Part shown: positions 43,801 through 51,717 of the stretch, in pieces | How positions within the stretch are numbered: position 1 is the first letter of the stretch | How the letters are laid out: each line of letters opens with the position of its first letter | Source: Acidimicrobiales bacterium | GTDB taxonomy: Bacteria; Actinomycetota; Acidimicrobiia; Acidimicrobiales; SZUA-35 | Assembly (NCBI GenBank): GCA_041394265.1 | Contig: JAWKIO010000005.1 | Coordinates: 3,348,001-3,412,000 of the forward strand | Length of the DNA stretch: 64,000 bases | Reading direction: 5' to 3' | Translations under genes and position numbers: made by a program | The notes under the pieces: generated by a model | What the model saw: only the letters and a program-made list of their open reading frames with translations | The model's database searches: none | Told to the model about the DNA's origin: nothing

Positions 43801-43905
43801 GAACCGGCGCCGGAGTATCCCGATGAGCCGGGGGCGGACGAGAAGTTCGGGTGTGAGCTCGGGCGGGGTATGGCGAAACAGCGGCGACGGTCGTGGGTTT
43901 CTCAT
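40888..43905 (-). CDS. STAND ATPase/BTAD transcriptional regulator
   Basis: A 1005-aa regulator with the MalT-like order: an N-terminal ATPase (ELLVRPRLIGILRRRFDERLLTVSAGPGFGKS in parts; Walker B VALILDDVHSL), a long helical TPR-like middle, then a C-terminal winged helix (LQVRTLGGLAVSRSDGREL, RRRRVQDLFVYLLAHQ) and a BTAD domain (EIDTDQFDRHIAEASAAEA to the end). The wHTH-BTAD pair is that of SARP regulators of antibiotic clusters, here at the C terminus instead of the usual N terminus. It converges on the exporter with a 34-bp gap. It is the likely pathway-specific regulator of the island (inference). ATG 43905 has no close Shine-Dalgarno sequence. Confidence 0.88.
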   Translation of the reverse strand: MRNPRPSPLFRHTPPELTPELLVRPRLIGILRRRFDERLLTVSAGPGFGKSILLAQAIEENKHERFGDDVWLGLGDDDHDPDHFLAGLYRSIAGRSTRRAVSPGDIAELVADRMPTPVALILDDVHSLGSPIGPAWRTMAHLVDQLPDNAHVVLSGRSLPPLRVGRGKRAEPEVTIDERSLAFDDHELAQCTGEEAPETLVLVPRWPALASFAGRLDHEASVAFVRSEVVATLHPERARLLALLAPFAVIDDAVVAAVAGTGAWTARRVFDGLPLVDQVGDQYEMHPLWSRALGDHVDAKDHDQALARGARLLLDRGEHVRAARAAQSAGDIGLVVEAVRSYCEQPLLNTTVDDIRSLQSFLPAGDATAGAELLLEAARIWTASERTAEEIFERAVERAKASGDREIEALARWRVAQLQYAHDHSGLVLDARIEQLAADGVGMAQATATFIRSVVAQRAGDPLEALREVGTFAALQSRLRRVTIAERLVDLGRPEQVSATIESVLAADDIDIFGAQALWLRGEVDPELAWPLAQQFPAMAKERNAAHEIVSVSGVVATIAIAAGEFDTARAIVQDARRFEACVGDHVVLMLDIAEAAVALCVDSEERAIEGLERSLERVPLGRWPSRAHLHGLTMLRALLPDEASVLDDCDLGPSFRTAVRAGAAIAAARAGSNAPARALDWSRPTLLRAHVPPPLLAELAAAASADTNEGAAREVLSDVPSVGRWLDRTAKRSRPRQAGAVAHLLAELPLDPGYVLQVRTLGGLAVSRSDGRELGPEWGRRRRVQDLFVYLLAHQRPTRKAAAAALWPSLSEAKAAANLRVNLTHLHAALEPGRQPGARPYFIDATSTDLRLIRDSIEIDTDQFDRHIAEASAAEADGVPTSALEHYAAASDLYRGWYLPLVEEEWVVPERLRLHSLAHAAICRTGELTLARGRPEQAIVSAVQAQQLDSMSERAHRLSIRCHLALGSESSARIAARGLIAQLHDDGLRPDIETQRLLSRLGVA

Positions 43906-43966
43906 ACTGCCTGAACGCTTCCCTCCTACGGGAACCGTAGCGCGACCGTTCTCCGTGGTCGAGTGG

Positions 43967-44797
43967 TCACTTCTGGGGCTCGGCCTTGATGTCCTCGGGC
44001 CGAAGCGCCTCCAGCAGTTCCTCGTCGTCGAGGTCATCGAGGTTCTCGATCGGCGCCGTATCGTCCGGGCCCGGAATGACGGCATAGCCGATGAAGAACC
44101 CGGCCAAGGCGGGCACGACCGTCAGCGGGACCCAGCTGGTCGCCGGAAGCGGAAAGATTCGGAAGACGCTGAAGGCGACCGACAGCATGAGGCCGAGACC
44201 GAGACCGGGGACGAAGAAGCGAACGCCGCGGGCGAATCGCTGCTCGGGCAGCTGTCCGCGACGCAGGTCGCGCATGTTGAGTGCGGCGGTGGCAGCCGTG
44301 ATGGCGAAGAGGCCGATGGAGAACAGGACCATCATCGAGGTCGAGTCGCCCTTGATGTCGAGAGCGAATGACTGGCCCCCGACACGGCCCCCGCTGTCGT
44401 CGTAGATGCGAACGTACGAGCGTAGATAGCCGTTCGCCTGGCGTTCGAGTTCGAAGAAGTCCAGCGGCACGTCGAGCTGGCGAGTTTCGCCCGGTTCGAG
44501 CGTCAGCCGGACACGAACGTCGTAGGTCAAGAAATTGAGGCCGAGCAGCTCGCCCTCGACCCGAACCCGCTCGACGGCAACGGGACGATCGGTGGTGTTG
44601 TCGAGCGTGAGCGCGAGGGTCGATTCCTCACGCGGATCGAGGGGGAGCGGGTTGGACGGGCTGGCATCGGCGATTGACAAGCTGTCGATCGTGGCGTCGA
44701 CGGCGACGAGGTCCTCGTCGCTGCTCGAGCCGCAGCTCGCAACAACGGCGGCGATCCCGAACAGGACGACGAGGAGGCGGTGATGGCGATGGTTCAC
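43967..44797 (-). CDS. Membrane lipoprotein with beta domain and two helices
   Basis: A 276-aa protein with a lipobox signal (VVLFGIAAVVASC, Cys22), an extracytoplasmic beta-sandwich-like domain (about 35-145; LALTLDNTTDRPVAVERVRV, LTLEPGETRQLDVPL), a membrane helix about 152-172, a short cytosolic loop, two more hydrophobic stretches and an acidic C-terminal tail (ENLDDLDDEELLEALRPEDI). Its start overlaps the kinase stop by 4 bp, so it is translated together with the kinase and may be its partner or substrate. The family is unrecognised. Confidence 0.75.
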   Translation of the reverse strand: MNHRHHRLLVVLFGIAAVVASCGSSSDEDLVAVDATIDSLSIADASPSNPLPLDPREESTLALTLDNTTDRPVAVERVRVEGELLGLNFLTYDVRVRLTLEPGETRQLDVPLDFFELERQANGYLRSYVRIYDDSGGRVGGQSFALDIKGDSTSMMVLFSIGLFAITAATAALNMRDLRRGQLPEQRFARGVRFFVPGLGLGLMLSVAFSVFRIFPLPATSWVPLTVVPALAGFFIGYAVIPGPDDTAPIENLDDLDDEELLEALRPEDIKAEPQK

Positions 44798-46632
44798 GAG
44801 GAGGCTCCCAGTCGTGAGGTGGATTGAAGTCGTGTGCTGAGCGTCCGCCGGCGTCGAGCCTTCGCGTGGTTGGCTCTCGCCAGACCGACGAGCGCGCCGG
44901 CGACACCACCGGCGACGGCTACCGGGACCAGGTCATCGACGCGGAACCATTGTTCGGCGTACTGGGCGTACAACGCCGTGGCGATGACGGCGAGCCCGGC
45001 CGAGGTCAGTGCCGTGCCGATGAGCATGAAGACGCGAATCGATCCGTCGCGAAACGATCGCAGTCGGTACTCGACCATCGAGAGTCCGACAGCAAGGAGG
45101 GCGAGCAGCAGTGGTGCCTGCGCCGTTGCGTACCAGCGGCGAGTCGAGCGGACACCGAAGACGGCGTCGGGGGCATCGTCGGAGGCGAGGGTGAGCGTCA
45201 GCGGACCCGAGACGGCGTAGCCGATCGCTCCGAGATCGATTTCGGCCTCGCTCTCGAGCAGACCGTTGCTGCTCCAGACGTCGATCCCTCCGTAGGCGAG
45301 GCTCACCGACACGGGGGCATCGCCGAGATCGGTGAGCGCCAATGGTGCACTCAGGTCGATCGAAGTGGTCGTGTCGTTGTCGAGTGCCGTGCCATTGATG
45401 GCGGGCGACGGCGCGGCGGCGGGAACGGGATCGAGCGTGAACGGTGTGAGAAGGACCAGAGCGATCGCTGCAAGGACGGCGACAGCCGCTGCCGCGTTGA
45501 GCGGCCAGCGGCGCGGGGGCTTCTTGATCAGGGCCGCAACATCGACGAGCTGGCCACGCTCGATCGGAGGTGCCGGTGACGGAGTGTGCTGCCGCTGGGG
45601 GTGGATCGACTCGGAGGTTGGTGGTCGCCGCTGCGGCGCCACAGTGGGCTCGGCCGGTCGGTCGGTGGCGGCCTTCCGGGGGGCAACGGTCTCGGCCGCG
45701 CCGCCGGGTCGCTCGACGGTGGGGCGGCGACTGGTGGTGTGCGTCGCATCCGGAAGTTCGATGCCGGCCTGGTCCAGCCAGTCCTCGCCCCAGCTCTCGG
45801 TTGCGGCGGCACCGAGTTGCGAAGCGAAGGCAGCGGCTGAAGGAATGCGCTGGCCCGGATCGCGCACGAGTGAGCGAGCAACAACGTCGGCGATCGGCTC
45901 CGGAACGGTCGAGGCCAGGGTTCTCAGGTCGGGTGCATCGTGCATGATGCGTTGCACCAGCAGCGTCATGGGGGAGTCGCCCTCGAAGGGGAGCTGGCCC
46001 GACAGGAGTTCGAACAGCACCGCACCGATTGCGTAGACATCGGCGGCAGGACCAAGGGTCTCACCCTCGGCTTGTTCGGGGGCCATGTAGGCCGGGGTCC
46101 CGAGCACGCTGCCGTCGATGGTGCCCATCGTGCGGTCACCGCTGATCACCTTGGCGATGCCGAAATCGGTGACTTTCAGCTGCCGCTCCGTTGCGAAGAG
46201 CAGGTTCTCGGGCTTGATGTCTCGATGGAGCACACCGTTGGCATGCGCGTGCTCGACGCCGCACGCCGTCGCAATCGCCGCGGCACACGATGACGGCATC
46301 GACAGGCCGTTGCGACTGAAGCGATCCCACAGCGTGCCGCCCTGTAGGGCCTCCATGACCAACAGACAGTGTCCGTCACGATCGATGAAGTCGTAGACCG
46401 GAACGATGTTGGGGTGATCGAGGCTGGCGAGTGTGCGGGCCTCGCTCAGGAACCGAGCGCGCACGTCGGGGTCGTCGATGAGCGCCGCCGGCAGCTCCTT
46501 GATGGCGACGAGTCGGTCGAGGTGACGGTGGCGGCCCAGGTGCACGATCCCCATTGCCCCACGACCGATCTCCTGGCCGACCTCGTAGTCGGGGAGAAGG
46601 GCGTCGAGCGTTGCGGTGTCGGCGTTGCTCAT
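44794..46632 (-). CDS. Membrane Ser/Thr protein kinase (PknB-like)
   Basis: A 612-aa kinase. The cytosolic kinase domain (about 16-275) has all key residues: GRGAMG loop, Lys45 in VAIKELP, HRDIKPEN (Asp138) and DFG (Asp156), GTPAYMAPEQ. A Pro-rich linker (290-370) leads to a membrane helix (about 378-400), an extracytoplasmic beta-rich domain and three or more further helices, so it differs from PASTA-type PknB. It overlaps the downstream lipoprotein. It is divergent from the stalk protein gene. Its phosphothreonines could be read by the FHA domain of the exporter encoded 4 kb away (inference). Confidence 0.93.
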   Translation of the reverse strand: MSNADTATLDALLPDYEVGQEIGRGAMGIVHLGRHRHLDRLVAIKELPAALIDDPDVRARFLSEARTLASLDHPNIVPVYDFIDRDGHCLLVMEALQGGTLWDRFSRNGLSMPSSCAAAIATACGVEHAHANGVLHRDIKPENLLFATERQLKVTDFGIAKVISGDRTMGTIDGSVLGTPAYMAPEQAEGETLGPAADVYAIGAVLFELLSGQLPFEGDSPMTLLVQRIMHDAPDLRTLASTVPEPIADVVARSLVRDPGQRIPSAAAFASQLGAAATESWGEDWLDQAGIELPDATHTTSRRPTVERPGGAAETVAPRKAATDRPAEPTVAPQRRPPTSESIHPQRQHTPSPAPPIERGQLVDVAALIKKPPRRWPLNAAAAVAVLAAIALVLLTPFTLDPVPAAAPSPAINGTALDNDTTTSIDLSAPLALTDLGDAPVSVSLAYGGIDVWSSNGLLESEAEIDLGAIGYAVSGPLTLTLASDDAPDAVFGVRSTRRWYATAQAPLLLALLAVGLSMVEYRLRSFRDGSIRVFMLIGTALTSAGLAVIATALYAQYAEQWFRVDDLVPVAVAGGVAGALVGLARANHAKARRRRTLSTRLQSTSRLGASS

Positions 46633-46791
46633 GGGACAACGGTCGGTCGGAGAGTCCTCACCCAGGGGCAGACGTCGGCAGAGCGCGATGGTTACACGCC
46701 GGTCGGAAATTCTCGTTGCGAGATCTCGTTAGCGCGCTGTTAATGCCTCGTAGCTAGCGTTTCGCCTGCTTGCCGACTTGAGGGAGTGTGC
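46633..46791. promoter_or_regulatory. Divergent promoter region, kinase versus surface-protein operon
   Basis: A 159-bp gap between the kinase start and the surface-protein start, locally AT-richer around 46705-46760 (AAATTCTCG, TCTCGTTAGC, GCTGTTAATGCC). A promoter for the rightward operon is expected here, possibly read by the ECF sigma factor encoded in that operon, but I cannot define boxes. Confidence 0.4.
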
Positions 46792-48759
46792 ATGCAGGAG
46801 GGTGGAAACCGGCGGGACGGACGCCGCAGCATGGTGCTGCGAATCGTCGCCGTTGTCGCGATCTGCGCGTCGCTGGTGGGTGCGGTGGGTTTCCAGCCCG
46901 ATGTCTCGGCTGAACCGGGTGTCACCGAGGTGCCGCTCGAAATCAGCTTCAGCAACTATCCGCACGGCGGATCGGCGACGTATCGAGTGACGAGGACTCG
47001 TTTTGGCACCGGCGCTGTCGAGACCGTCGACGTGACGCTGTCTGACGGCGATTCCACCACGCTGACGCTGATCGAGGGCGACCAGGTGTCGGTCAGCCGC
47101 CTCGGCGATCCATCGCCGTTCAACCTCTACGGCTACTGCTACACCGACGTCGACTTCGTCGATGTGGGAGAGAGCTTCGTCCTCCCTGCCTCGGGAGGCG
47201 TTTGCGAGCTCTACGAGGACGCACCGTATGTACGGATCGTCAAGGACACGAATCCGCCTGGCGGAGGTCCTTACGCCTTCACCGTGTCAGGAGCCGGTGT
47301 GTCGGCGTCGTTCTCGATGGGCGACAACGGGCAGCGTGAGTTCACGCTCAATGGTTCGTCCGGCACGCTCACGATCTCCGAGGTGACCGACGCCTCGGCG
47401 AACGTCACCTGCAACGTGAGTTTCGACGGCGAGGTCTCGGATCCCGTTGCGGTGTCCATCATCGAATCGGGCACGGGAAAGTTCGTGATCTCCATCCCGA
47501 TCGACGGCTCGGCCAGTTGGTACTACTGCCGCTTCGTCAACGACGAAACCGTGGCGCCAACGACGACGACCACGACGACATCGACGACCACGACGACGGT
47601 GCCGACGACTACGACGACGGTGCCGACGACTACGACGACGGTGCCGACGACTACGACGACGGTGCCGACGACTACGACGACGGTGCCGACGACCACGACG
47701 ACGGTGCCGACCACCACGACCACCGTGCCGACGACCACGACGACGGTGCCGACCACCACGACCACGACGACGGTGCCGACCACCACGACCACCGTGCCGC
47801 CGACGACGACCACCGTGCCGACGACGACTACGACGACGGTGCCGACCACCACCACGACGGTGCCGACCACCACGACGACGGTGCCGCCGACGACGACCAC
47901 CGTGCCGACGACCACGACGACGGTGCCGACCACGACCACCACCGGCACCACGAGCACCACCGTCCCTGCTGCGACGACGACCACAACGGCTGCACCCACG
48001 ACGACCACGACATCGACCGCAGCGCCGACGACGACCACGACGGCTGCACCCACGACGACCACGACGGCGGCGCCGACCACAACGACGACCGCAGCGCCGA
48101 CGACGTCCACGACGGCTGCACCCACGACGACCACGACATCGACCGCAGCGCCGACGACGTCCACGACGGCTGCACCCACGACGTCCACGACGGCGGCGCC
48201 GACTACGACGACGACCGCAGCGCCGACGACGACCACGACGGCCGCGCCTCGGCCAACCACGACTCGCCCTGACGAACCGCTCGAGGTGCTGTCGGAGGAC
48301 ACCACGCCAGCGCCGACGACGACGTCGACCACGGCGCCAACGACGACCAGCACCACGACCACCGTGCCGACGACCGAAGCGCCCGAGCCGGACGAGTTGG
48401 TGAGCCTCGATGACGCAATGATCCCGCGCGGTGCGCCGGTTTCGATCGACGCAGAATGCGACCGGCCGTTCACCGCCCGGGCCGGCGCTGTCGATCTGCC
48501 GATCGTCGATGGCGTCCTGGACACGGTCGCCCTCGGTGTCGGCGATCACGTCGTCGAGGTCGCCTGCGATGGGACGCCGGTGCTCGAAGTCGACATCTCG
48601 GTCGTCGAACCCGTCGCCGGCCAGTCCTCGGCGCCGGCAACGGCGACGACCCTGCTGCTCTTCACCTGTGTTGGCGGGTTCGTGGTCATGGGGTCGCCGG
48701 GTTCGGTTGCGGGCGACATCAGGTTCCGTCGGTCAGGTGTGAACAAAGGGGGGAAGTGA
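46792..48759 (+). CDS. Surface protein with Thr/Pro stalk
   Basis: A 655-aa exported protein. It has a signal peptide (VLRIVAVVAICASLVGAVGF), then an N-terminal globular part (about 35-250) with a prealbumin/SpaA-like stretch (VRIVKDTNPPGGGPYAFTVSG) and several Cys. A stalk of about 230 residues follows, first VPTTTTT-type units and then AAPTTTTT-type units, then a Ser/Asp-rich link, a small beta domain with two Cys (AECDRPF, VACDGTP), and a hydrophobic C-terminal helix (TLLLFTCVGGFVVM) before a basic tail. No LPxTG is visible. ATG 46792 follows GAGGGA. First gene of a rightward operon of four overlapping or abutting genes. Confidence 0.85.
   Translation: MQEGGNRRDGRRSMVLRIVAVVAICASLVGAVGFQPDVSAEPGVTEVPLEISFSNYPHGGSATYRVTRTRFGTGAVETVDVTLSDGDSTTLTLIEGDQVSVSRLGDPSPFNLYGYCYTDVDFVDVGESFVLPASGGVCELYEDAPYVRIVKDTNPPGGGPYAFTVSGAGVSASFSMGDNGQREFTLNGSSGTLTISEVTDASANVTCNVSFDGEVSDPVAVSIIESGTGKFVISIPIDGSASWYYCRFVNDETVAPTTTTTTTSTTTTTVPTTTTTVPTTTTTVPTTTTTVPTTTTTVPTTTTTVPTTTTTVPTTTTTVPTTTTTTTVPTTTTTVPPTTTTVPTTTTTTVPTTTTTVPTTTTTVPPTTTTVPTTTTTVPTTTTTGTTSTTVPAATTTTTAAPTTTTTSTAAPTTTTTAAPTTTTTAAPTTTTTAAPTTSTTAAPTTTTTSTAAPTTSTTAAPTTSTTAAPTTTTTAAPTTTTTAAPRPTTTRPDEPLEVLSEDTTPAPTTTSTTAPTTTSTTTTVPTTEAPEPDELVSLDDAMIPRGAPVSIDAECDRPFTARAGAVDLPIVDGVLDTVALGVGDHVVEVACDGTPVLEVDISVVEPVAGQSSAPATATTLLLFTCVGGFVVMGSPGSVAGDIRFRRSGVNKGGK
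47560..48260 (+). repeat. ACG/ACC trinucleotide-rich low-complexity tract (stalk-coding)
   Basis: About 700 bp made almost only of ACG, ACC, ACT with CCG/GTG or GCA/GCG interruptions, encoding the Thr/Pro/Val/Ala stalk. Near-identical units (GTGCCGACTACGACGACG and variants) repeat every 18-21 bp. It explains several long spurious open frames on both strands. Length variation by slippage is expected. Confidence 0.9.
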
Positions 48760-49337
48760 TGAGGAGCAATGCGTCCGATGCCGATCTGGCGAGCGCAGCG
48801 GCGGCGGGTGATGATGCCGCCTTCAACGTGCTGCATCTGCGCTACGAGTCGCTCGTTCGCAGTGTCGTTCGTGCCGAGGCACGCGGGCACCGCGATACCG
48901 ATGACATCACGCAGGAGGTGTTCGCTCGAGCCTGGACCAAGCTCCCTGGGCTACGAGATTCGGCCTTGTTCCGGCCGTGGCTCCTCCAGATCACGAGACG
49001 CGCGATCGTCGACCACTACCGTCACCACGCTCGTCGCCCGACGCTCGAGAACGACGACGATCTGGCGCTCGGTGCTCTTCCATCGGCGACGGCGGGGCCC
49101 GACGAGATCACCGAGCTGCGAGATCTTGCTCGTTCGGTCAAGTCGGGAATCGGGGGTCTGTCGAAGCGGGACGCCACTGCGCTCTCGCTCGCCGTCCACT
49201 TCGGTTTCGGACCGACGGAGATCGGCGAGGCGCTGTCCATCAGTCCGGGCAACGCCAAGGTGGTCCTTCATCGTGCGAGAAAGCGGCTGCGCGATGCGAT
49301 CGAGCTACCACACGACACCGAGGGGGTTGCCATATGA
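48759..49337 (+). CDS. ECF RNA polymerase sigma factor
   Basis: A 192-aa extracytoplasmic-function sigma factor. Region 2 reads FNVLHLRYESLVRSVVRAEA, then DTDDITQEVFARAWTKLPGL and FRPWLLQITRRAIVDHYRHHAR; region 4 is LSKRDATALSLAVHFGFGPTEIGEALSIS with AKVVLHRARKRLRDAI. Its ATG overlaps the stop of the surface-protein gene (TGATG), preceded by GGGGGGAA. The next gene overlaps its stop by 4 bp. No typical anti-sigma with an HxxxCxxC motif is adjacent; the following GAF-like protein may take this role. Confidence 0.92.
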   Translation: MRSNASDADLASAAAAGDDAAFNVLHLRYESLVRSVVRAEARGHRDTDDITQEVFARAWTKLPGLRDSALFRPWLLQITRRAIVDHYRHHARRPTLENDDDLALGALPSATAGPDEITELRDLARSVKSGIGGLSKRDATALSLAVHFGFGPTEIGEALSISPGNAKVVLHRARKRLRDAIELPHDTEGVAI

Positions 49338-49885
49338 CGCAGGTTGCACGTCCACTGCTACAGACGATCGTTGACGAGGCCATCGCTGCAAGCGGGGCCC
49401 AATGCGGTTGGCTGTTGAGCGGTGCCGCGAACGGATTCGTCGTCGCTGCCATCGCGAGCGATGGAGTGATGCCGCAGCTTCGGATCGGCGACGCGGTCGA
49501 AGTGAAGGGCGCACGTGGGTACACACTCGCCTCTGGTCAGCCAACGGCGCTGATGCCGAAGCCCGACGACGCGAGCGACGAGGGCGTCGGTGGCTACCCC
49601 GGTGTCCCGCCGAGCTTCGTGGTCGCCGAGGCCGGCGAGGGATTGGTGCTGCTCGAGGTGGCCGCCAAACGTGACGGGTCCGGTTTCAGCTTCGACGACA
49701 TCGACGCCGTCGCGTCGTTGGCGCAGGTTGCTGCCGTGGCGATCAGCGAACAGCGCGACGATGTGATCGAGGTGCCGGAGCCCGCGACGTTGGCGGCCGA
49801 GCTGTCCGACCTTGCCGGCCGAGATCAACGGCGCTACCGCGAAGTGGCGTCTCTGTTGCGGGGCCTGCTCGGCACGGGTTCGTGA
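49334..49885 (+). CDS. GAF-like small protein
   Basis: A 183-aa protein coupled to both neighbours by 4-bp overlaps. Residues about 8-140 read like a GAF sensor domain: LLQTIVDEAIAASGAQCGWLLSG, a central region with a GYTLASGQPT strand, GEGLVLLEVAAKRDGSGFSF, then DDIDAVASLAQVAAVAISEQR as the closing helix. The last 35 residues form a charged helix. GAF domains bind small ligands or mediate partner contacts. Its position between a sigma factor and a subtilase-pseudokinase fusion suggests regulation, but no function is proven. Confidence 0.72.
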   Translation: MTQVARPLLQTIVDEAIAASGAQCGWLLSGAANGFVVAAIASDGVMPQLRIGDAVEVKGARGYTLASGQPTALMPKPDDASDEGVGGYPGVPPSFVVAEAGEGLVLLEVAAKRDGSGFSFDDIDAVASLAQVAAVAISEQRDDVIEVPEPATLAAELSDLAGRDQRRYREVASLLRGLLGTGS

Positions 49886-51717
49886 GCGACCGATCACGTC
49901 CCGCCTGGGCCCACGACTCGCTGGCCGTACGGCTCGCAAAGCCGGCACCAGTACGCGACTTCACGCCCGAGGTCGCGTTCGCCGGTTCGACCGGAGCGGG
50001 TGTGCGGGTGGCGGTCATCGACAGCGGGATCGACAGCGACCATCCGATGCTCGGGTCGTGCGTCGATCGTGACGCTGCGGTCGAGTTCACCGTCAGTCCC
50101 GATGGCGAGGTGATCAAGAACGACGGCCCCCACGACGATGCGTTTGGTCACGGGACGGCGGTTGCGGGGATCATCCATGCGCTGGCACCGGAGGCTTCGA
50201 TCACCAGTGTCCGAGTGCTGGGTCCAAATCTGACCGGGAAGGCAGCCGCGTTCCACGCCGGCTTGGTGTGGGCGGTCGACGAGGGGTACGACATCGTCAA
50301 CCTGTCGCTCGGCACGACTCGGAGCGAGTGGGCCCTTGCGTTCCACGAGGTGTGCGACCGCGCCTATTTCGGCAACACGTTCATCGTGACGGCGGCGAAC
50401 AATGTGCAACGGGCGAGCTACCCGTCGCTCTTTGCTTCGGTCGCAAGTGTTGCCTGCAACACCTCGACCGACCCGCTGCGATTTCACGCCAATCCCAATC
50501 CTCCGACGGAGTTCCTGGCACGAGGCATCGACATCGAGGTGCCGTGGATCAACGGCGGGACGACCACCATCACCGGCAACTCGTTCGCTGCTCCGCACAT
50601 CGCCGGGCTCGCAACGCTGGTCAAGGCAAAGCACCCCGAGCTTCGCCCGTTCCAGCTGAAGGCAGCGTTGTGGGCGACGTCGGCCAATGTGCTCGAAGCG
50701 TCGCCGGTCGAGCCTGCCGGACGACGCACGACCATGTTCGTCGGTGGCGCCGTCGAGCGGAATGCTCACACGATCAGCGACGGTCCCATCGGCTACCGCC
50801 TCCGCGGCGCCGGCTCGCCAACTCGGTGGGGCACCCTGTGGGAGGCGGAGCGGTCATCCGACGCTCGCCCGGTCACCATTCACCAGATCGACCCGACCGA
50901 GCGTGACCCGGCCTCGGCGTCCACCGAGCTCCGAACGATGATGTCGACCGTGGCGGCGATCGGTCATCCGGGGATTGCGCCCGTCGTCGAGGTGGTCGAT
51001 CGGCCATGGTTGGGGGTGGTCGGCGAGCGTCGACGCCCTCTGATCGACACGTCGGAAGCAGTCGCTCCGGCCGCGGCGATCGACCTCGTCGAAAAGATCT
51101 GCGACGTGCTCGGCGCAGCGCACGAGGCCGGCGTGGTGCACGGCGCGCTCGCTGCCTCATCGCTGTCGCCCGATTCGGAACACGGGTTGATCGTGCATGA
51201 CCTGGGACTGGCGGCGACGCTCGAGTCACCTTCACCGACCTCGGCGAGCGCGATGGATCCCCGCCAGCTCGGCCACCTGGCGCCGGAACAGCTCGAAGGC
51301 AAGCCGGCGACGATCGCTTCCGACGTCTATGCGGTCGGCGTGTTGCTCCATCGGTTGCTGGTGGGACGGCCGCCCTACGCCGACGGTCATGCCCTCGGCA
51401 AGTATCTTCGTGAGCGCCTCACGACGTCCCCCGCGTCGCTCGTCACCGTCGATGTGAACCTCCCCACAAACCTTGCCTTGCTGGTGGATCGGTGCCTCTC
51501 ACTCGACCCGACCGAACGTCCTGCGACGATGGCCGACGTGGCGGCCGCGTTGGCCGGCACCTCTGACCCGGGCGAACACGAGGAGGTGCGAGCGGTCGAG
51601 GTCATCCCTCCAGATCTCGACCACTCGCATCTTCCCGCGCCCGCTGATGACGACACCCCGGCGAAGGGTCGCCGATGGCGGCTGAGTCGGGGGTCTCGCC
51701 CCGGACGGGACGAGTGA
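49882..51717 (+). CDS. Subtilisin-like protease fused to a pseudokinase domain
   Basis: A 611-aa fusion with no signal peptide, so probably cytosolic. Residues 1-285 form a subtilase with the full triad: Asp47 (VAVIDSGID), His90 (FGHGTAVAGI), Ser234 (TGNSFAAPHIAG) and Asn173-174 (TAANN). Residues about 305-560 follow a Ser/Thr kinase layout, but the VAIK lysine is replaced (VTIHQ, His334) and HRD reads HGA (420-422). The later DLG (440-442), HLAPEQLEG and SDVYAVGVLLHRLLVGRPPY remain. This is a predicted pseudokinase. GTG start overlaps the previous stop. It could cleave leader peptides under signal control (inference). Its 3' end overlaps the convergent methyltransferase by 116 bp. Confidence 0.9.
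   Translation: MSDRSRPAWAHDSLAVRLAKPAPVRDFTPEVAFAGSTGAGVRVAVIDSGIDSDHPMLGSCVDRDAAVEFTVSPDGEVIKNDGPHDDAFGHGTAVAGIIHALAPEASITSVRVLGPNLTGKAAAFHAGLVWAVDEGYDIVNLSLGTTRSEWALAFHEVCDRAYFGNTFIVTAANNVQRASYPSLFASVASVACNTSTDPLRFHANPNPPTEFLARGIDIEVPWINGGTTTITGNSFAAPHIAGLATLVKAKHPELRPFQLKAALWATSANVLEASPVEPAGRRTTMFVGGAVERNAHTISDGPIGYRLRGAGSPTRWGTLWEAERSSDARPVTIHQIDPTERDPASASTELRTMMSTVAAIGHPGIAPVVEVVDRPWLGVVGERRRPLIDTSEAVAPAAAIDLVEKICDVLGAAHEAGVVHGALAASSLSPDSEHGLIVHDLGLAATLESPSPTSASAMDPRQLGHLAPEQLEGKPATIASDVYAVGVLLHRLLVGRPPYADGHALGKYLRERLTTSPASLVTVDVNLPTNLALLVDRCLSLDPTERPATMADVAAALAGTSDPGEHEEVRAVEVIPPDLDHSHLPAPADDDTPAKGRRWRLSRGSRPGRDE

Noticed and set aside
47287..48549. 420-aa Arg/Gly-rich frame on the - strand
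   Set aside because: It is the complement of the ACG/ACC repeat tract in the surface-protein gene and has no domain sense.
46792..48759. Sortase-anchored protein
   Set aside because: No LPxTG-like motif before the C-terminal helix and no sortase gene in the window.
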